A stretch of 64,000 nucleotides of DNA from Elgaria multicarinata webbii (GCF_023053635.1 NC_086178.1:93480226-93544225), one strand, 5' to 3'. Shown: positions 32,304 through 45,289, numbered from the stretch's first letter. Translations and numbers: made by a program. Notes: generated from the sequence alone by a model not told the origin.

Positions 32304-33189
32304 CAGGCTGCATATCTGTTAACGTCTGGGTGCTAATGTGGTGTATAGCATGCTGAACTTGAATTGGAAAACTTGAGTTGAAATCCCTACTCATCCAGGA
32401 AGCTCACGAAGAAAACAATCCTACGGCCCCTGGATAGGGCATTAAGAGGGGCATTAGGATAGTTCAGATTCCTGGATCAGAAATCAGAGCCAGTGCTCTG
32501 ACCTCAGATGCAGGAGTTGAGCTCCCCTTTCCCTCACAATCAGCCCGGAGAGAACCGCACCAACTGCCTCTCTGAGATAACGAAAGCAACCTTGGAGCGT
32601 TCCCATGGGCAGGGAGGGGGCTGTGGAGGCCAGCTTACAAGGAATCCTCTGACCTCCCCAGTCTCCTTCCTTCTCCTTCCCTTTAGCTTCAGCTAGACTG
32701 GCGAAAATGGCCATCTAGCTAAAATGCAGAGCAGGAGGAGCATAGAGGCGAAGATTGCCTCCGTGCTCTGTATAGGATGCTTCTCAGCCTCCAGGGGCTG
32801 ATGGTCATCTGGATAGGATTGCAGCCTAGGTAACTTTGGGCTAGACTCTATTCCTCAACAACCCTGTGCAGTCGATAAATAGTGACACCAGAAACGGCGG
32901 CATGCATACTAAGGGGAACCTAGCCAGACTTCCCTAATCAGCACATAGCTTTGCAGTTCATACAGCAGTGGCAGCTAGTGCCCATTGAAGCTGGTGGGGC
33001 AGAGGGCTGGTCACCAGAGGCGGAGCTAACCCATATCACATACAGGCACACTGAAGCCAATAGTCAAGTCATTGTTGTTTCAAAGGAGAAACTGAAGACA
33101 GTTAGCTTTAAAGTCATGGCTGAAAAGCAGAGCTGGTTGGGTGAAAGAATAAATCTGCAAAGTAGCACAAAGAATCAGTATTTTTAATC
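32304..33189. other. Intergenic, nothing recognised
   Basis: No supported feature. Confidence 0.5.
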
Positions 33190-33545
33190 CCTAGCAGCCA
33201 GCAAGCCAAAACACAGAAGGGGAAACAGGGGCACATGACTATATAATGCTTGCAAAGCATGGGTTGTGGAATGATTATCACGATAAAGTAGTGATAATAA
33301 AAACAATAACAGCAAAGTGTTCTCACAGCAACACAGAAACCCTTCTTAATGAATGGCAGCCGGCATGCCATGCCACAGAAAGAGGAACCGTGGCCAAATG
33401 AATGTCTAGATCATGCCTGCAAAGGGCAGGAATAATAACAACAGTAATGTCCTCAGAACAACACAAAAACCATTGTAATCCATAGCAACCAGCAATCTGT
33501 ATAACAGAAAGGGGAAACTGAGACACGGTAATCTCTAGATCAAGG
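33190..33545. repeat. Diverged tandem repeat, ~145-bp unit, about 2.5 copies
   Basis: Each unit goes: AGCAGCCAGCAAGCC or variant, ACAGAAGGGGAAACAGGGG or variant, a TGCAAAG box, then AATAATAACAACAGTAATGT-like A-rich stretch and AACACAAAAACCATTGTAAT-like end. The third copy stops after about 75 bp. Confidence 0.75.
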
Positions 33546-33769
33546 TTGAGCAACTTTGAGGTGTCTGGGGAGCACTTCCCACCACCAGGACACCACTACA
33601 TCTGCTACCTTGCTGAAATTCATTAGTCTTTGCTGTATTAAAATAAGGGCTATTCCAACCCATGCAAAGCCAGGGCCATTTGCTAGTATAGAATAAATAA
33701 AATGTACATTCTTGTAGGCATTTCATTTGCAGTACAGAAAACAACCCTTTAATATTCACTTTGGGTTGT

Positions 33770-33880
33770 ACCCAGATTTACTTATACCTAGAATAAATTC
33801 ATTGAAATCAGACTAAAGTCTCATTGATTTAGTCTCACTGAATTCAGTGGGCCTACTCTCACATATGACTAAATCTGGTT
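33770..33880. repeat. Interspersed repeat, TGAATTCAGTGGGCC family
   Basis: CTCATTGATTTAGTCTCACT then GAATTCAGTGGGCCTACTCT; palindromic character around the middle. Confidence 0.65.
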
Positions 33881-34067
33881 CCAATTCACTAGCAGCAACC
33901 TGAATTAAGTAATAATGACTTGAATATTGTAGGTGAGCACCGCTATAAGGTATCTCCCTCTTATTAAAAAAAAAGGTCGGTGACGTTTAGTAGCATAAGT
34001 AGCAAATAATGAAAACCTAAAAGCAATGCCAACTTCAGGTTTTTGAGGCCCTTGGACAAGACACCTT

Positions 34068-34245
34068 CATAGAATCATAGAATAGCAGAGTTGGAAGGTA
34101 CCTACAAGGCCATCAAGTCCAACCCCCTGCTCAATGCAGGAATCCACCCTAAAGCATCCCTGACAGATGGTTGTCCAGCTGCCTCTTGAATGTTGTGGGA
34201 GAGCCCACAACCTCCCTAGGTAACTTATTCCATTGTCGTACTCCC
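34068..34245 (-). mobile_element. CR1 LINE 3' end
   Basis: Starts with the CR1 terminus in reverse, CATAGAATCATAGAATAGCA, then CCAACCCCCTGCTCAATGCA and GATGGTTGTCCAGCTGCCTC. Confidence 0.9.
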
Positions 34246-34878
34246 CACCCCCCCGTGTGTCTACCTAATCAACACCATTGTCACTATCTGCTATTGCTCC
34301 TCCTCTTTCTCATCATTTGCTGGTTTGACAGGCAGAGAGCCAGTAAGAAAGTAGGCAGAAGCATCTCCTCCTTGTCCTCACCACCACCACCGTCTGAATC
34401 AAACTAAGAGTCAAAGTAAGAATCAAAGTGAACAAGCAAGCTGTAATATTAAAGAGGTGGAGCAAATCCACCAGGCTCCTGCTGAGGTGTGCCACCCCCA
34501 GCAGATGCCCCACCATGCCTACTCTTGACACTGCCCCTGCCTAGAAGGACTGTCACTAATTACAGAAATCTTACCCAATTAATCAATTAATTTATTCAGT
34601 CCGCATGTGAGTACAATCAATACATTTGAAAGCATACTTTCTTTTTCTGATGATACATGGATGTGCATCATAGGTGCCACCGTCTTAAAAGAGGCATTTC
34701 TCCCTCTTCTAGATTGGCCAATACATCTTTTAAGATGGTGCGAACTGTCTGTGTTGTTACTTGGTTTGAAAAAAAAATGCTTCCAGATTAATCAGGCACA
34801 CTTTTTTAATCAGTTAAAGGGGTTTTAATTTATTAATCAATGAAATGTTGCATCCCTAAAAATTAGCTTTTGAACTTG

Positions 34879-35019
34879 GGCCTTGGCTAGACCTAAGGTT
34901 CATCCCAGGATTGTCCCGGGGTCGTCCCTGCCTGCTCCCGGGATATCCTGTGTGTAATTTACATGAACAGGGATGACCCCGGGATGATCCCAGGATAAAC
35001 CTAAGGTCTAGCTAAGGCC
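34879..35019. mobile_element. Palindromic MITE, GGTCTAGCTAAGGCC family
   Basis: 141 bp. Left GGCCTTGGCTAGACCTAAGG, right CTAAGGTCTAGCTAAGGCC, with GGGATGATCCCGGG-type inner repeats. Almost the whole element can fold back. Inner motifs recur in 57871-58316 and 62067-62490. Confidence 0.85.
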
Positions 35020-36475
35020 TTAGTGTCTTGTATCATCATCAAGCAATTTTAAATGTACCCCTCTAAGATGCTGGTCTCTTTTGGCTCTGTTCTACCATTA
35101 AGAGTTTCTTTGCTTACCATAAGTAAATGTGAGATATATCGGTTAGTTTAGTTCACATAACAGCAAAAAAGACCACAGAGGGATGAACTTGGGGAAGTGC
35201 CGATAAAAGTGTGGAAAGGAAAGCGCACCATCCCAGCAGACTTTTGGTTTGCCATCTTTTTGCCAATTCTGATCATTCACCTTAGCCAAGTCCTTCCCAT
35301 TTTCTAGTGTTCTTAACTAGTACGTTACTCCCTGCTTATCTTGCAGGTAGGGCGTGGAGCTCACTGTTTGTTTAGGTCACAGACTGAGTTCTCTGTGTGA
35401 AAGTAAGTTCAAGGTGGAGCCATGGCATGAGACAGACGAGAGTAGAAAAAAATGTGTTCCGAATGAGGTTTTCATGTTATGTTTTGTCCACAGACTTTGG
35501 CATCATGAACTTTTCAAAACCAGGGCTTGTGGGTACTCTGCACCAAATTCAAATTAAAAGGTTATCTAGAGGTTTGGCAAAGCTTGACCCTTCCCACGCA
35601 AGGCAATATTTATTACATTTCTAATAAATGGATTTCTTTCTGTAAATCTTTTTGGATTGATTTGATGACTGTAAGCTATGATTTTCTGTGCAGGTTTTGA
35701 CAGAACATCATTCTAGCTATGGGGTTTTGGATTTTTATAGTCTACCAAGGCTGTCTCCTATTACCGTATCATCTCTACTTTGTTCTCTCCCGTTGTTTAA
35801 ATCTTGTAATTGTAAACACACACACACCGCCACCACCACCACTTAGTAAATTGAATTCTGTGCCTAGGAAATTCAAATTCTATCCCAAGAAAATCTGGAT
35901 TTTGTGGCCTGTATTAATTATTCAAATTAAGCGAATTTGCATAATGGAGGCAGCATATTTTTTTCTATTTTGCATAAAGTATTCTGGTTTTGCTAGTGAT
36001 GGGAGGTCAAGACACAGAAGCTCCCAAGCCACTAAAATCTTTATATGTATTCATTGATTGATTTCCCCCCCTAAAATTAAGACCATTTTTTTCAACTCTC
36101 TGGGATTTGGCATAGAGTATGAACCTTACCAGTCCAATGCGTTTTCCCTTTGAAGGGCAAATTTCTCCTGTTTGCTACCATGAGGAAGCTTGCAGCTGCT
36201 GAAGCCAATAGGTCAGGAAGAAGGAGGTGTAGGGGGGTGTCTGTGTGTGTACCTTTGTCTTTAAGTTATTATATGACAGTGCCTTGAGTGGAATGAGTCA
36301 CTTGTGAATGTTATTAATACAGTAAAGAGAGCAGAAATGACTCATTTCTAATCAAGTCTACATCGACTTGAATGCTTCCCTTGCGCACTAAATTTGAATT
36401 ATAGGTGTAGTAAATACAACAATCTGTTTAAATAGGTTTAACTGATCACTTGTGAAAGTACCCTAATTCAGCCTT
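35020..36475. other. Intergenic, nothing recognised
   Basis: The longest gap without a repeat I could name; no exon or conserved motif recognised. Confidence 0.45.
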
Positions 36476-36608
36476 CCCCTTCCCAGTGTTCTCCAGATGT
36501 GTTGGACTACAGCTCCCATCATCTCCAGCCAGCATGGTCATTGGCCATGCTGGTTGGGGATTGTGGGAGTTGAAGTCTGGCACATCTGGAGAGCACCAGG
36601 TAAGGGAA
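36476..36608. mobile_element. Palindromic MITE (GTGCCCTCCAGATG family), full copy
   Basis: Left TCCCCTTCCCAGTGTTCTCC, right CTGGAGAGCACCAGGTAAGG, centre CATTGGCCATGCTGG. Confidence 0.85.
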
Positions 36609-37964
36609 TCCCACCCTAAGATAATAACAATACTATCCAGCTACTTGTAGTGAAGGCTTCAACAGCTGTATTTGTGCACTAGCACCCCCTAGTGATCAGA
36701 AGAAAAAGCCAAGCATATGCCACGTATCTCTAGGTAAGCATTAATGCTGTAGGAATATCACATCTTCTGAATACTGCAGGCACAATATTTTGTGAATAGG
36801 AAAACACTGTTTTTCGTCCACAGAAGTCATTTTAACTTTTGTAGCTGCTACATGGGGTGTGGTTGAACACATGTTACATGCATCTATTAGAATTTGTAAA
36901 GAAAGAATTAATGACAAGTGCCATAATTCCCCCATTCCATGCCCATTACATTGTCTAAGCTTTCCCAAAGCAAGGAAGGAGATCCTCCAAGACTCTTCAG
37001 GAGCTTATTGGAGAGAATGCCAATGACTCAGAGCCCATCCTCCCCCAGCCCCTGGGAATTGAGAATTCAGAAGGGGGATGGGACTTTGGAATTGACAGAT
37101 CCCAGAGTCCCCCGCAGGGTCAAGTGGGCAGAGTTACGAACAGGTGAGAGGCAGGCTAGCAGGTTAGCCACACGCCAAAGACTTTTCCAGAAAGACCCTC
37201 CCTGAGCTATAGTGGCTCTTGGACTGCATGGGAAACTCTCCCTTTTAGTTGAAAGGACAAATGCCTGGCTCAGTTAGCCTAATTAAGCTTAGAGGAAAAC
37301 TCCTAGCATTCTCACTTCCTTCAGGTATGAAGAGATGTTTTATTTGCTGAATAAAGCTTTGTGGATTACACAGCAGGCCTCTTTATTGTCTCACACCTCA
37401 GCAGGAGGGTTTGGAATCACAACAATAAGGGATATAAAGTCTCTAATTGGATTCTTTGGTGATTGTGCAGAAAGGGCTGAATCAAAGCTAGATTACACTT
37501 CCAGTTTCCAGTGCATGAGCCTGAGCTATCAGCTATAACCAGTGCTTTAGCCACCTACTTTGTATTCCAAAGAATCAGAGTCCGTTCCATCAGGCTCCTC
37601 TTCCGTGGCCATAGCTGAAGTATTTCCTGCACTATTACATTATAATTGCAAAGTTCTGTAAAAGAGAAGGAGGAGAAAGGAATGCGCATCTGCAGAACAC
37701 AACACATCTATTTATGTCAACATAAATATTATAAAAATGGAAGCTTTACACCCACCCACTCAGTGTCACTATCTCCCAATCTGTCATATAATATCTTTAT
37801 TACAGACAAGTGGGACATGCAACAAAATGTTGCAGCGTGGAGTGCTCCTGTTTAGTGTTCTGGTCAGTCATGCCATCCTCCTACCCCGCCCCAACAGTCA
37901 GTCAGCATTCTGTGGTCACTGTGCACACTCAGTCCTCATTTGGTGGGTCCCCTCCCCTTAGGGC
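36609..37964. other. Intergenic, nothing recognised
   Basis: No supported feature. Confidence 0.5.
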
Positions 37965-38240
37965 AGGGGTGGGCAACCTCAAGCTCATAGTCTCCCAATC
38001 TAGGCCTCCAGGGTTCCCCAGATGACCACGCCTCCTTTTCCTGGCCACACCCCTTCCCCCCAACTGCCAATTATTTTATGGTTCTAAAATCTTGAAATGC
38101 TTCTTCTCTCTTCTGTGATGTAGTTCCTGGTAGTAAGCACTTCAAACTAAAATATGCTGGTATTTTTTGTATTTTGTCCCCTGCCACCACGGTAATGCAG
38201 CCCCTTCCAACTCTACTATTCTAGGATACTATGAAAATAA
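37965..38240 (+). mobile_element. Possible hAT end and CR1 terminus
   Basis: GCAGGGGTGGGCAACCTCAA resembles a hAT end; CCCCTTCCAACTCTACTATT near 38,200 is the CR1 terminus. How they join is unclear. Confidence 0.4.
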
Positions 38241-38784
38241 AACATTTTCATAATCCATTTTTTCTTCATTTTTAAAAAATTTTTCCCATTTTTTGGGGGA
38301 AAAACAAAAAGCCTTTGGGGAAAAACAAAAGAAAACAAATCTGAATTTTTCCAGTTCTTTTCCAGGCCTTCACATCTTTACACCCCACTAGATTCCCCCT
38401 ACACACACACACACACTTCTGCAAAACTTGGGGTTCTGCCAGGCCTGCTAAAAGCTCCTTCTTGAGGGTGGGGCCATTTGGCTTCATAAGTGCTGGCACT
38501 CATTCATGAACGTCAGAAATATAAGAAATTATAGTTCTTGTTCCTCAAAGTGTGTGGAGCACACTAATTAATTTTCTTCTCCAATTGAGGGAAGAGGTGA
38601 TGATTTAGCTCATTCATCACCAACCTTTTGTAGTAGTCAAGACAACAGTTTGTATTTCCTCACTTTTTGGCATTTGAAATGTTTTTGCCATATGCAGCCA
38701 ATGGTGAGGGGTGTTGCTGCAACATTTAATATATATTAAGTACGGTTAAGTACTATAAACCTTGTAATAGTGCCATATCTGTTC

Positions 38785-38960
38785 CCCCAGGCGATGGATG
38801 TCTGGGATATGTTGTCTGGGTGTGGGCTGTCTACTTATATGTTTTTATGCAAATGGTTTTGCAATTTATATATAAGGTATTTTTAATGGTTTTTAATTTT
38901 TGTGAACTGCCCAGAGGGTTTCAGCCATGAGATGGTATAGAAATATAAATAAAATAAAGG
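38785..38960 (+). mobile_element. L2-like LINE 3' tail
   Basis: TTTTTGTGAACTGCCCAGAG, GATGGTATAGAAATATAAAT. Confidence 0.8.
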
Positions 38961-39361
38961 GCTTATGGTTATTTTGCCCTCTCCATGCATAAAAAAAGAC
39001 CAATGAATGGCGCTGTGCTACACAAAAAGGGATGTGCTGTCTACTAGCTAAGAAAGGGATTCTCACAGGAGCTACAACTGATGAGACGAATGGTAGTTTG
39101 TCACAGGTGACCCCCTCCCTCCACGGGGGCTTTTTTCCTAAGTCTTTTTTCCTAAATACAGCTGCAGGGAGGTAATTAAAGCTGTGGCTGGGATTAAACT
39201 TCCCTTCCCTTGCTCAGGAGTGTTCCAGTAAAAGTCAGATCCCACCCCCCCACATCTACACTTTAAAAACAATTAAGAAAAAAATGGGATGTCGTTGCTA
39301 GCTGCATCTTTAAAAAAATTAAAAAGGGTGCCTGCTCTGAGAGAGGCTCGGAAGACTGCAA

Positions 39362-39836
39362 CAAGGGAGAGGGGCTTCTAGGTGTACCAAATTATGCATG
39401 GTATGGAGAATATGGATAGGGAGACATTTTTCTCCTTCTCTCAAAACACTAGAACCTGGGATCATCCCCTGAAGCTGATTGGTGGGAGATTCAGGACAAA
39501 TAAAAATTTTTTCACACAGCGCATAGTTAAATTATGGAACTCACTACCACAAGATGTAGTGATGGCCACCAATTTGGATGGCCTTAAAAGGGGGCAAATT
39601 CCTGGAGGCAAAGGCTATCAATGGCTACTAGCCCTGATGGTTGTGTGCTATCTCCAGTATTCAAGGCAGTAAGCCTGTGTGCACCAGTTGCTGGAGAACA
39701 TGGGTGGGAGGGTACTGTTGCACCATGTCCTGCTTGTTCATCCCTGGCCGATGGCTGCTTAGCCACTGTGTGAACAGAGTGCTGGACTAGATGGACCCTT
39801 GGTCTGATCCAGCACGGCACTTCTTAGGTTCTTATG
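39362..39836 (+). mobile_element. CR1-clade LINE 3' end
   Basis: The frame reads YQIMHGMENMDR, FRTNKNFFTQRIVKLWNSLP and VVMATNLDGLKR, then a 3' UTR with GTGTGAACAGAGTGCTGGAC and TGATCCAGCACGGC. Better kept than the copy at 17,233. Confidence 0.85.
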
Positions 39837-40145
39837 GGTGGTGGCCCCCCAATTATGGAATGATCTCCCCAGTGAGGCCCGCCCGTCACCAGCATTGCTA
39901 TCTTTGCAGTGCTAGGTCAAGACTTTTCTCTTTTCCCAGATATTTAGCAGCACATGATGAGTTTCAATGGATCCCGAATCTATTTTTAGGTTTGGCTGAC
40001 AGCTCAAACTTGGTTTTTTTAGATGTATACTGTCTGTTGTAAGCTTTTAAGGTTTTAAATTTTGTATATCGTTTGTAATGTTTTAATTTTTTGTAAATCG
40101 CCGAGACCTTTGGCTATGGGGCAGTATAGAAATATAAACAACAAC
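39837..40145 (+). mobile_element. L2-like LINE 3' end
   Basis: AATTATGGAATGATCTCCCC to GCAGTATAGAAATATAAACA with a CAACAA tail. Directly abuts the CR1-clade copy. Confidence 0.75.
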
Positions 40146-41877
40146 AACAGCAGATATAGCTGTCAGCTGCATCTTTAAAGTAATGTGTAGTTTGGCCTTC
40201 AGCCTCACCTGGGCAGCAAATGCAGCTAAAACCTCCAAGGAAAACTGCCTGGTTAGGTTCCAGGTGTCTATGGGAATATTTGCATCTGCATCCCTATGGG
40301 GTCCATTAGAGCTCATACAAACTATCCACACCTCTGCTGTACCTCCCTGGTTATAATCATGTCTGAGTGAGGTTGCCTAATAAGTTAGCACACTAGCAGA
40401 GAAAGAGTAGGATAAACAAGTTTGTATGTACACATAGTCCAGCTATGTAGGTGGCCTAGAATACAATTCAGCATGTCTTCAATATTTACCAGGCTATGCT
40501 CTCACTAATTAAATTATTAACACAATTAGTACCAGACTCCTAGTATTCATAGTATTAATCCCAGGCTAATAAAGTATATTAATTGGTAAGACCATTGTCC
40601 ACATCAATGGTCTCACTTATACACACACTCATAAAATAATCAAATCACCATGTAATTCTCATGAAACTGTAGATTGGAAAATGTTTTTTAAAATATCTGG
40701 AGCTATCAGCATACAAATATTCATTTGATCTGAATGCATGATTCTCTCATCTTCATGGCTCGCATAGCTAAGCAACTGTCTTAGTCATAGGTCTATTGTC
40801 CATTAAAATGTTCCTGTTCAAATAGTGAGATCAATCCTATACAATAGAACAGTGAAATACCTTTGTTACTGTATGATGAAGGGCATCATCCTGAAAGATC
40901 CTGGGCAAAGGCCCACTTTCACAAACTTTGGATTATTGTTTATCTTCAAAAGGAACAGTGAAGATAGTGTAGACCAAAACATGTCTTCTCAAGAATTAAA
41001 GGTTTTTAAAAACCCTAATTGTATCACAACACTTAAGATTTCATGGTGTCAGCTTCTTAGTATTTAATGCTATGATGCAGCCTTCACTGAGGAAAATATT
41101 CCACTGTAAAATTGTTTCTAGCTTCTCTGTCACAAGCACGCCACAGTGAAAGAGCTAAACATTTGTCAGATAAAAATGTTACTTACTGCACACTCCATCT
41201 ACTTTGCTGAATTAAAACCTCTTTGTCTGAAAACAAGTTCTTCTTAATCTTTCAGGGAGAAAAAAAAAAGAATGATAATTGTGAATTATGTTCTTCAACA
41301 ATGTAACTTTGCTGTAATGAATGAAGGCTTTGCTATTGCTCTGATCATGATAACATAGCAGCTGGTTTTAGAGTCAATTCCTTTTTTGTATAAAATTTAA
41401 TGACCGTGCAATTATTTAAATTTCAGACTAACTGCCTGGGCTTTAGAGACACAATGCTGCTCTGAAAACACAAACTTGAAAGCAACAGAAAAGTTTTCAA
41501 AAATGCCAGTACTAAGAAACTTTGATACAGATATGATGTGTTCCTCCAAAACAGAGATGCTTTATTGGAAAGTTTAACAGCAATGCCTAAATGTGCCAGG
41601 CTTTCCATAAAATTCACTTTAATGCAGTTGACAATGCCATGCAGACACTTACTTGAAAAGAAGTTCTATCTATTTGAATCACGTAAGGGGAAAGCTTAAC
41701 TAGGAAGCAGTAACTCACCCGTAGACAGATCTCTGAAATTCCAACATGCTAGAAACCTTGGAGTGGCTGGACCTGTCAGCACATAAGATTTGTGAGATAC
41801 TTTTTCACACATTATACCAGCCTTACCTCACCTGGTGCCCTCAAGCTAATTTGGACTACAATCCCCAGTATTCCTGG
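40146..41877. other. Intergenic, nothing recognised except a MITE fragment
   Basis: 41820-41877 holds CCTCACCTGGTGCCCTCAAG and ACTACAATCCCCAGTATTCC, a half of the GTGCCCTCCAGATG palindromic family. The rest is AT-rich with no feature. Confidence 0.5.
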
Positions 41878-42517
41878 CCCCCATCTATATGACAATGAGA
41901 TTGCTCCTCATTGAATATAAACCCAAATTTTCATAGATTTGAATCTAGGCAAAGAGCATCACACTGCAGCAGATATTAATGCGCACATACAAGGCTACGG
42001 AACACTAAAGCTTTATTTGTGGACCTCTGCAGATTCATATAGAAGGAAAACCGAGTGAGGAAAGGAACGAGGCAGCAGACGAGGATGCGAGCCGGGGACT
42101 GAACACGTCTCCTCCCTCTCACTGCTGGTTCCCCCCTTTTGTTTTAATTATAAAAGTTCTATCTGCTGACCTCTGCAGATTCATATAATTTAAAATGAAA
42201 ACGGCAGGAAGGAACGAGGCAGCTAGAAGAGGGCGCAATTGGTGGGAAGGTGGGAAATCAGCCAATCACTTTGTCCTGCCCTCAAAGTTACGCCCACATT
42301 TCAAAATGCGATTTAACTCCCCCAAGAACACATAACTATAATAATGCGGTGCAAACTCAAAGGTTGAGCCAAAAGTTGTGGTAAATGGCAACTGCGAACC
42401 TGCACATTATCCGGTTAAAAACCCAGCACTGCAGCAAATGGACGGTTGCGTCATGTGTCCTGAAACGCGAATCTGCACATTTAGATTGGGGTAAAGAAGC
42501 CATAGCGACATCCCCCA
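41878..42517. mobile_element. Large MITE, copy 1 of a pair
   Basis: About 640 bp. Aligns along its length with 48184-48860: CATCACACTGCAGC, GGAACGAGGCAGCAGACGAG, GACTGAACACGTCTCCTCC, GCCAATCACTTTGTCCTGCC, GCGATTTAACTCCCCCAAGA, AAAACCCAGCACTGCAGC. Ends are imperfect inverted repeats (CCATCTATATGACAATGAGA against GGTAAAGAAGCCATAGCGAC). No protein. Confidence 0.8.
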
Positions 42518-42964
42518 GATGAGAGTTAAAATCCAAGACCCCTGGAGGGTACCAGATTATTCTATTTCCATGTAAGCAGGTTGTCTGCGATAACCTACAA
42601 CTAAAGAAATCCAGTATAGACAAAGAAGTCCAACACAGTGACATTTAATGTCAGAACTTCTCTAGAATGAGGGAACTGGTGAAAAGGAGGTTGAAAGGAG
42701 AATCGGGGTTAAATCGCTCCAAAATGCTTGGAGGCTACTCAAAAACACATTAATAGAAGCTCAGCTGGAATGCATACTGCAGGTCAGGAAATTCCAACTT
42801 TTTAGATACAAATCTAACCCAAGACATTTTGCTGCCTGAGGCAGGCAAGATGCCACCGCCCCACCACCAGCCCACATATAGAAGCTGGTTGGACTGAAAA
42901 TTACTTCCATATTTGCGATAGGATAGTGTCCTCCACTACACATGAGACTAGTTTATTGGTTTTA

Positions 42965-43215
42965 TTGTTTTACATGCTAATTCCTGTGGAATTCCCTGCC
43001 TCTGGAGGTCAGGCAGGCACCAACCTTGTACTCCTTTCGGCGCCTCCTGAAAACATCTTTATTCCAAGAAGCCTTTCTTTAACATGCAGCCTTGGATTAC
43101 TGTTATTGCTTCTTTTAAATTTTGTTTTAACTGTTTTTATTCTGTTTTTATTTTAATTTTACCTTGTACACCGCTCTGAAATTTTTCAATGGGGAGCAGT
43201 ATATAAATATTCTAA

Positions 43216-43266
<51 letters not shown>

Positions 43267-43370
43267 TATTGTGAACATGTTTTATTGTTTTTAATATCCT
43301 AATAGTTTATTGACTTTAATATTTTAATATTTTATGTAAGAAATGTTTTAAAATAAATAAATAAAATATA
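42965..43370 (+). mobile_element. L2-like LINE 3' ends with (TTA)n
   Basis: Coding tail near 42,980 (WNSLPL-like then FRRLLKTSLFQEAFL), 3' UTR CCTTGTACACCGCTCTGAAA and GGGAGCAGTATATAAATATT, TTA run 43,218-43,265, then a second tail ending AAAATAAATAAATAAAATA. Confidence 0.75.
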
Positions 43371-43599
43371 GTCTATGAACCCAGGACAGGTTGTGTGGCA
43401 TACACAGGTGTGCCTCCAACAAAGGAAACAACCAAGGTGTTCAGGAAGAACAGCCAGGGGGCTGCCAGTGCTAACCGCCCCCCGACCCCAAGATAGGCTC
43501 ACCCTGTTTAATGGTAGAGCCGGCTCTGTCTAGATACTTGGGACTATCTGGCTCTGTCAGTATGTAAGATCTATCAGTTATTGTTTCACACATTATATC

Positions 43600-43990
43600 A
43601 GAATTTAGTTAAAGGTAGTTGGACCATTGGATGACAACAGTTTTAAAGGAGTACTAAATGAGAATAAGGAGATTGTGGAGAAGCTGAATGAATTATTTTC
43701 ATCTGTCATCACTGCAGAAGACATAGGGCAGATCGCCAGATACTTGTGCCTGAACTGGAGTTTTTCAAGAAGGGAATCTGAGGAACTGAGGGAAATAGCG
43801 GTGACAAGAGATGAATTTCTAGTCTTTATTGACAAACTGAAAGCATCCTATCACCCTGTCCAGATTGTATTTATCCTGGAGATCTTAAAGAACTCCAGTG
43901 TGAAATTACTGATCATCTAACAAAAATATGTCTAATTCAGTTCCTCTTTGGCTTCTGAAATATTTCCAGAAACTGGTCACATCTATTCAA
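43600..43990 (+). mobile_element. CR1-clade LINE, internal ORF2 fragment
   Basis: The frame to 43,920 reads NENKEIVEKLNELFSSVITA and IAVTRDEFLVFIDKLKAS, matching the pre-RT region of CR1-like ORF2 as remembered (E.A..LN.FF.SVFT, V.DHL..L...K). Truncated on both sides. Confidence 0.6.
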
Positions 43991-44221
43991 ATTTTTCATG
44001 GTAAGAAATTTGATCTTGTGGTATTTCTTTTAAATCACATGACAGTGACTTCTATGTCAGTATACCAAATGCTATGTGTGCAGGGCAATCTCCTATACTG
44101 TATATGCAGATTGGCTGGACATCCTGACCTGAATACTGGTGAGTCATTGCTAGACACCAGCATGGATATCCACTCGAGCCTCTTTTGCGAATGTAGAAGC
44201 TCTAGCAAATGTGGGCTTTTT

Positions 44222-44395
44222 CATACAACACACTAAGCCATGGTTGGGCCCCTAACCCTTTTGCAGCAAATGGGCAGTGAGCTGTTTGAATCGTGGCTAT
44301 GTAGCCACCATGGTTAGGAATAGTTCACACGACATGCTAAGCCATAATGTTTAGCTCAAAGTGCTTAACCACTATGGATTAGCGTGTCATCTGAA
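44222..44395. mobile_element. MITE, CTAAGCCATGG family, copy 2
   Basis: CATACAACACACTAAGCCAT at left, TTAGCGTGTCATCTGAAC at right; matches 1321-1521 throughout. Confidence 0.85.
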
Positions 44396-44905
44396 CACTG
44401 TCTGTGTCTGCTTTGTATGCTATGTATAGTTAACTGAAGTTGCTCTTTAGTAATATTAAGACATTTTCTAACATGAGAGGGAGATTTCTCTTCCTTTTAC
44501 AATTTGCGTATGTAGGCTTGCAACTTTGCAACATTCCGTTCATGCTTTGTACCAGCATCAGCTGAAACTATGTACTGTATTGCTAGCCAAAAGCTGAGAT
44601 GGGTAAGCTGCTCCAAACATTTCATAGCCTTTTTTGAGAAAGAATCTTATAATTCTCAGCTGCGGCCAAGTAATCACCGATAGTTGTTCTATCACCCAAA
44701 AAATATAATTCAAATCACTTAATTTCATACCTCAATTATTTAGCTGTTGGTTCATTAAATCTGTGCAACTGTTCCAAGTCACAACATTCTGTCTCCATAG
44801 AAACTAAAATTAAAGTGGCCATTGTGTACCCCTTTAAGATCATGCTCCATAGGTGCAGCTTTTTCACTCACTACAACACAGTTGTAGGAGGAGCTGCCCC
44901 TATGG

Positions 44906-45062
44906 TAGGGTAACCCTATGGAAAGGAGGACAGGGCTCCTGTAACTTTAACAGTTGTATTGAAAAGGGAATTTCATCAGGTGTCATAGCACCTGGTGAAA
45001 TTTCCTCTTCATCACAGATAGAGCTGCAGGAGCCCTGCCCTCTTTTGTATCTGGTCACTCTA
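44906..45062. mobile_element. MITE, TAGGGTGACC family, copy 1
   Basis: Left TAGGGTAACCCTATGGAAAG and GGACAGGGCTCCTGTA; right GCTGCAGGAGCCCTGCCCTC to CTGGTCACTCTA. Arms of about 40 bp. Confidence 0.85.
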
Positions 45063-45289
45063 AATACAAAGTCATTCCTGCTTGGGAAAGCACAGGAGAA
45101 GACTGTCATTTTAAAATCCAGGCTTGGCACTCCAGGCAGAGTGGTGCTGTGGCACAGGGACATTTCTCTGGCATGACCATTGTTCTCCAAATTTAATCCC
45201 TTGCCCTCTTCCCTTCCTTGGCTATCACTTCCAAATTTACAATTAGTTTAAACTAATTCTTGGATTGTCTTGGCTGTTATAGATATATT

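Noticed and set aside
33114-33553. Two cysteine-rich open frames on - as a small secreted protein family
   Set aside because: They resemble each other only because they lie on units of a non-coding tandem repeat; no signal peptide-exon structure or start context supports them.
43627-43920. 97-codon frame as a host gene
   Set aside because: Its words fit the inside of CR1-clade ORF2 and there are LINE pieces on either side.
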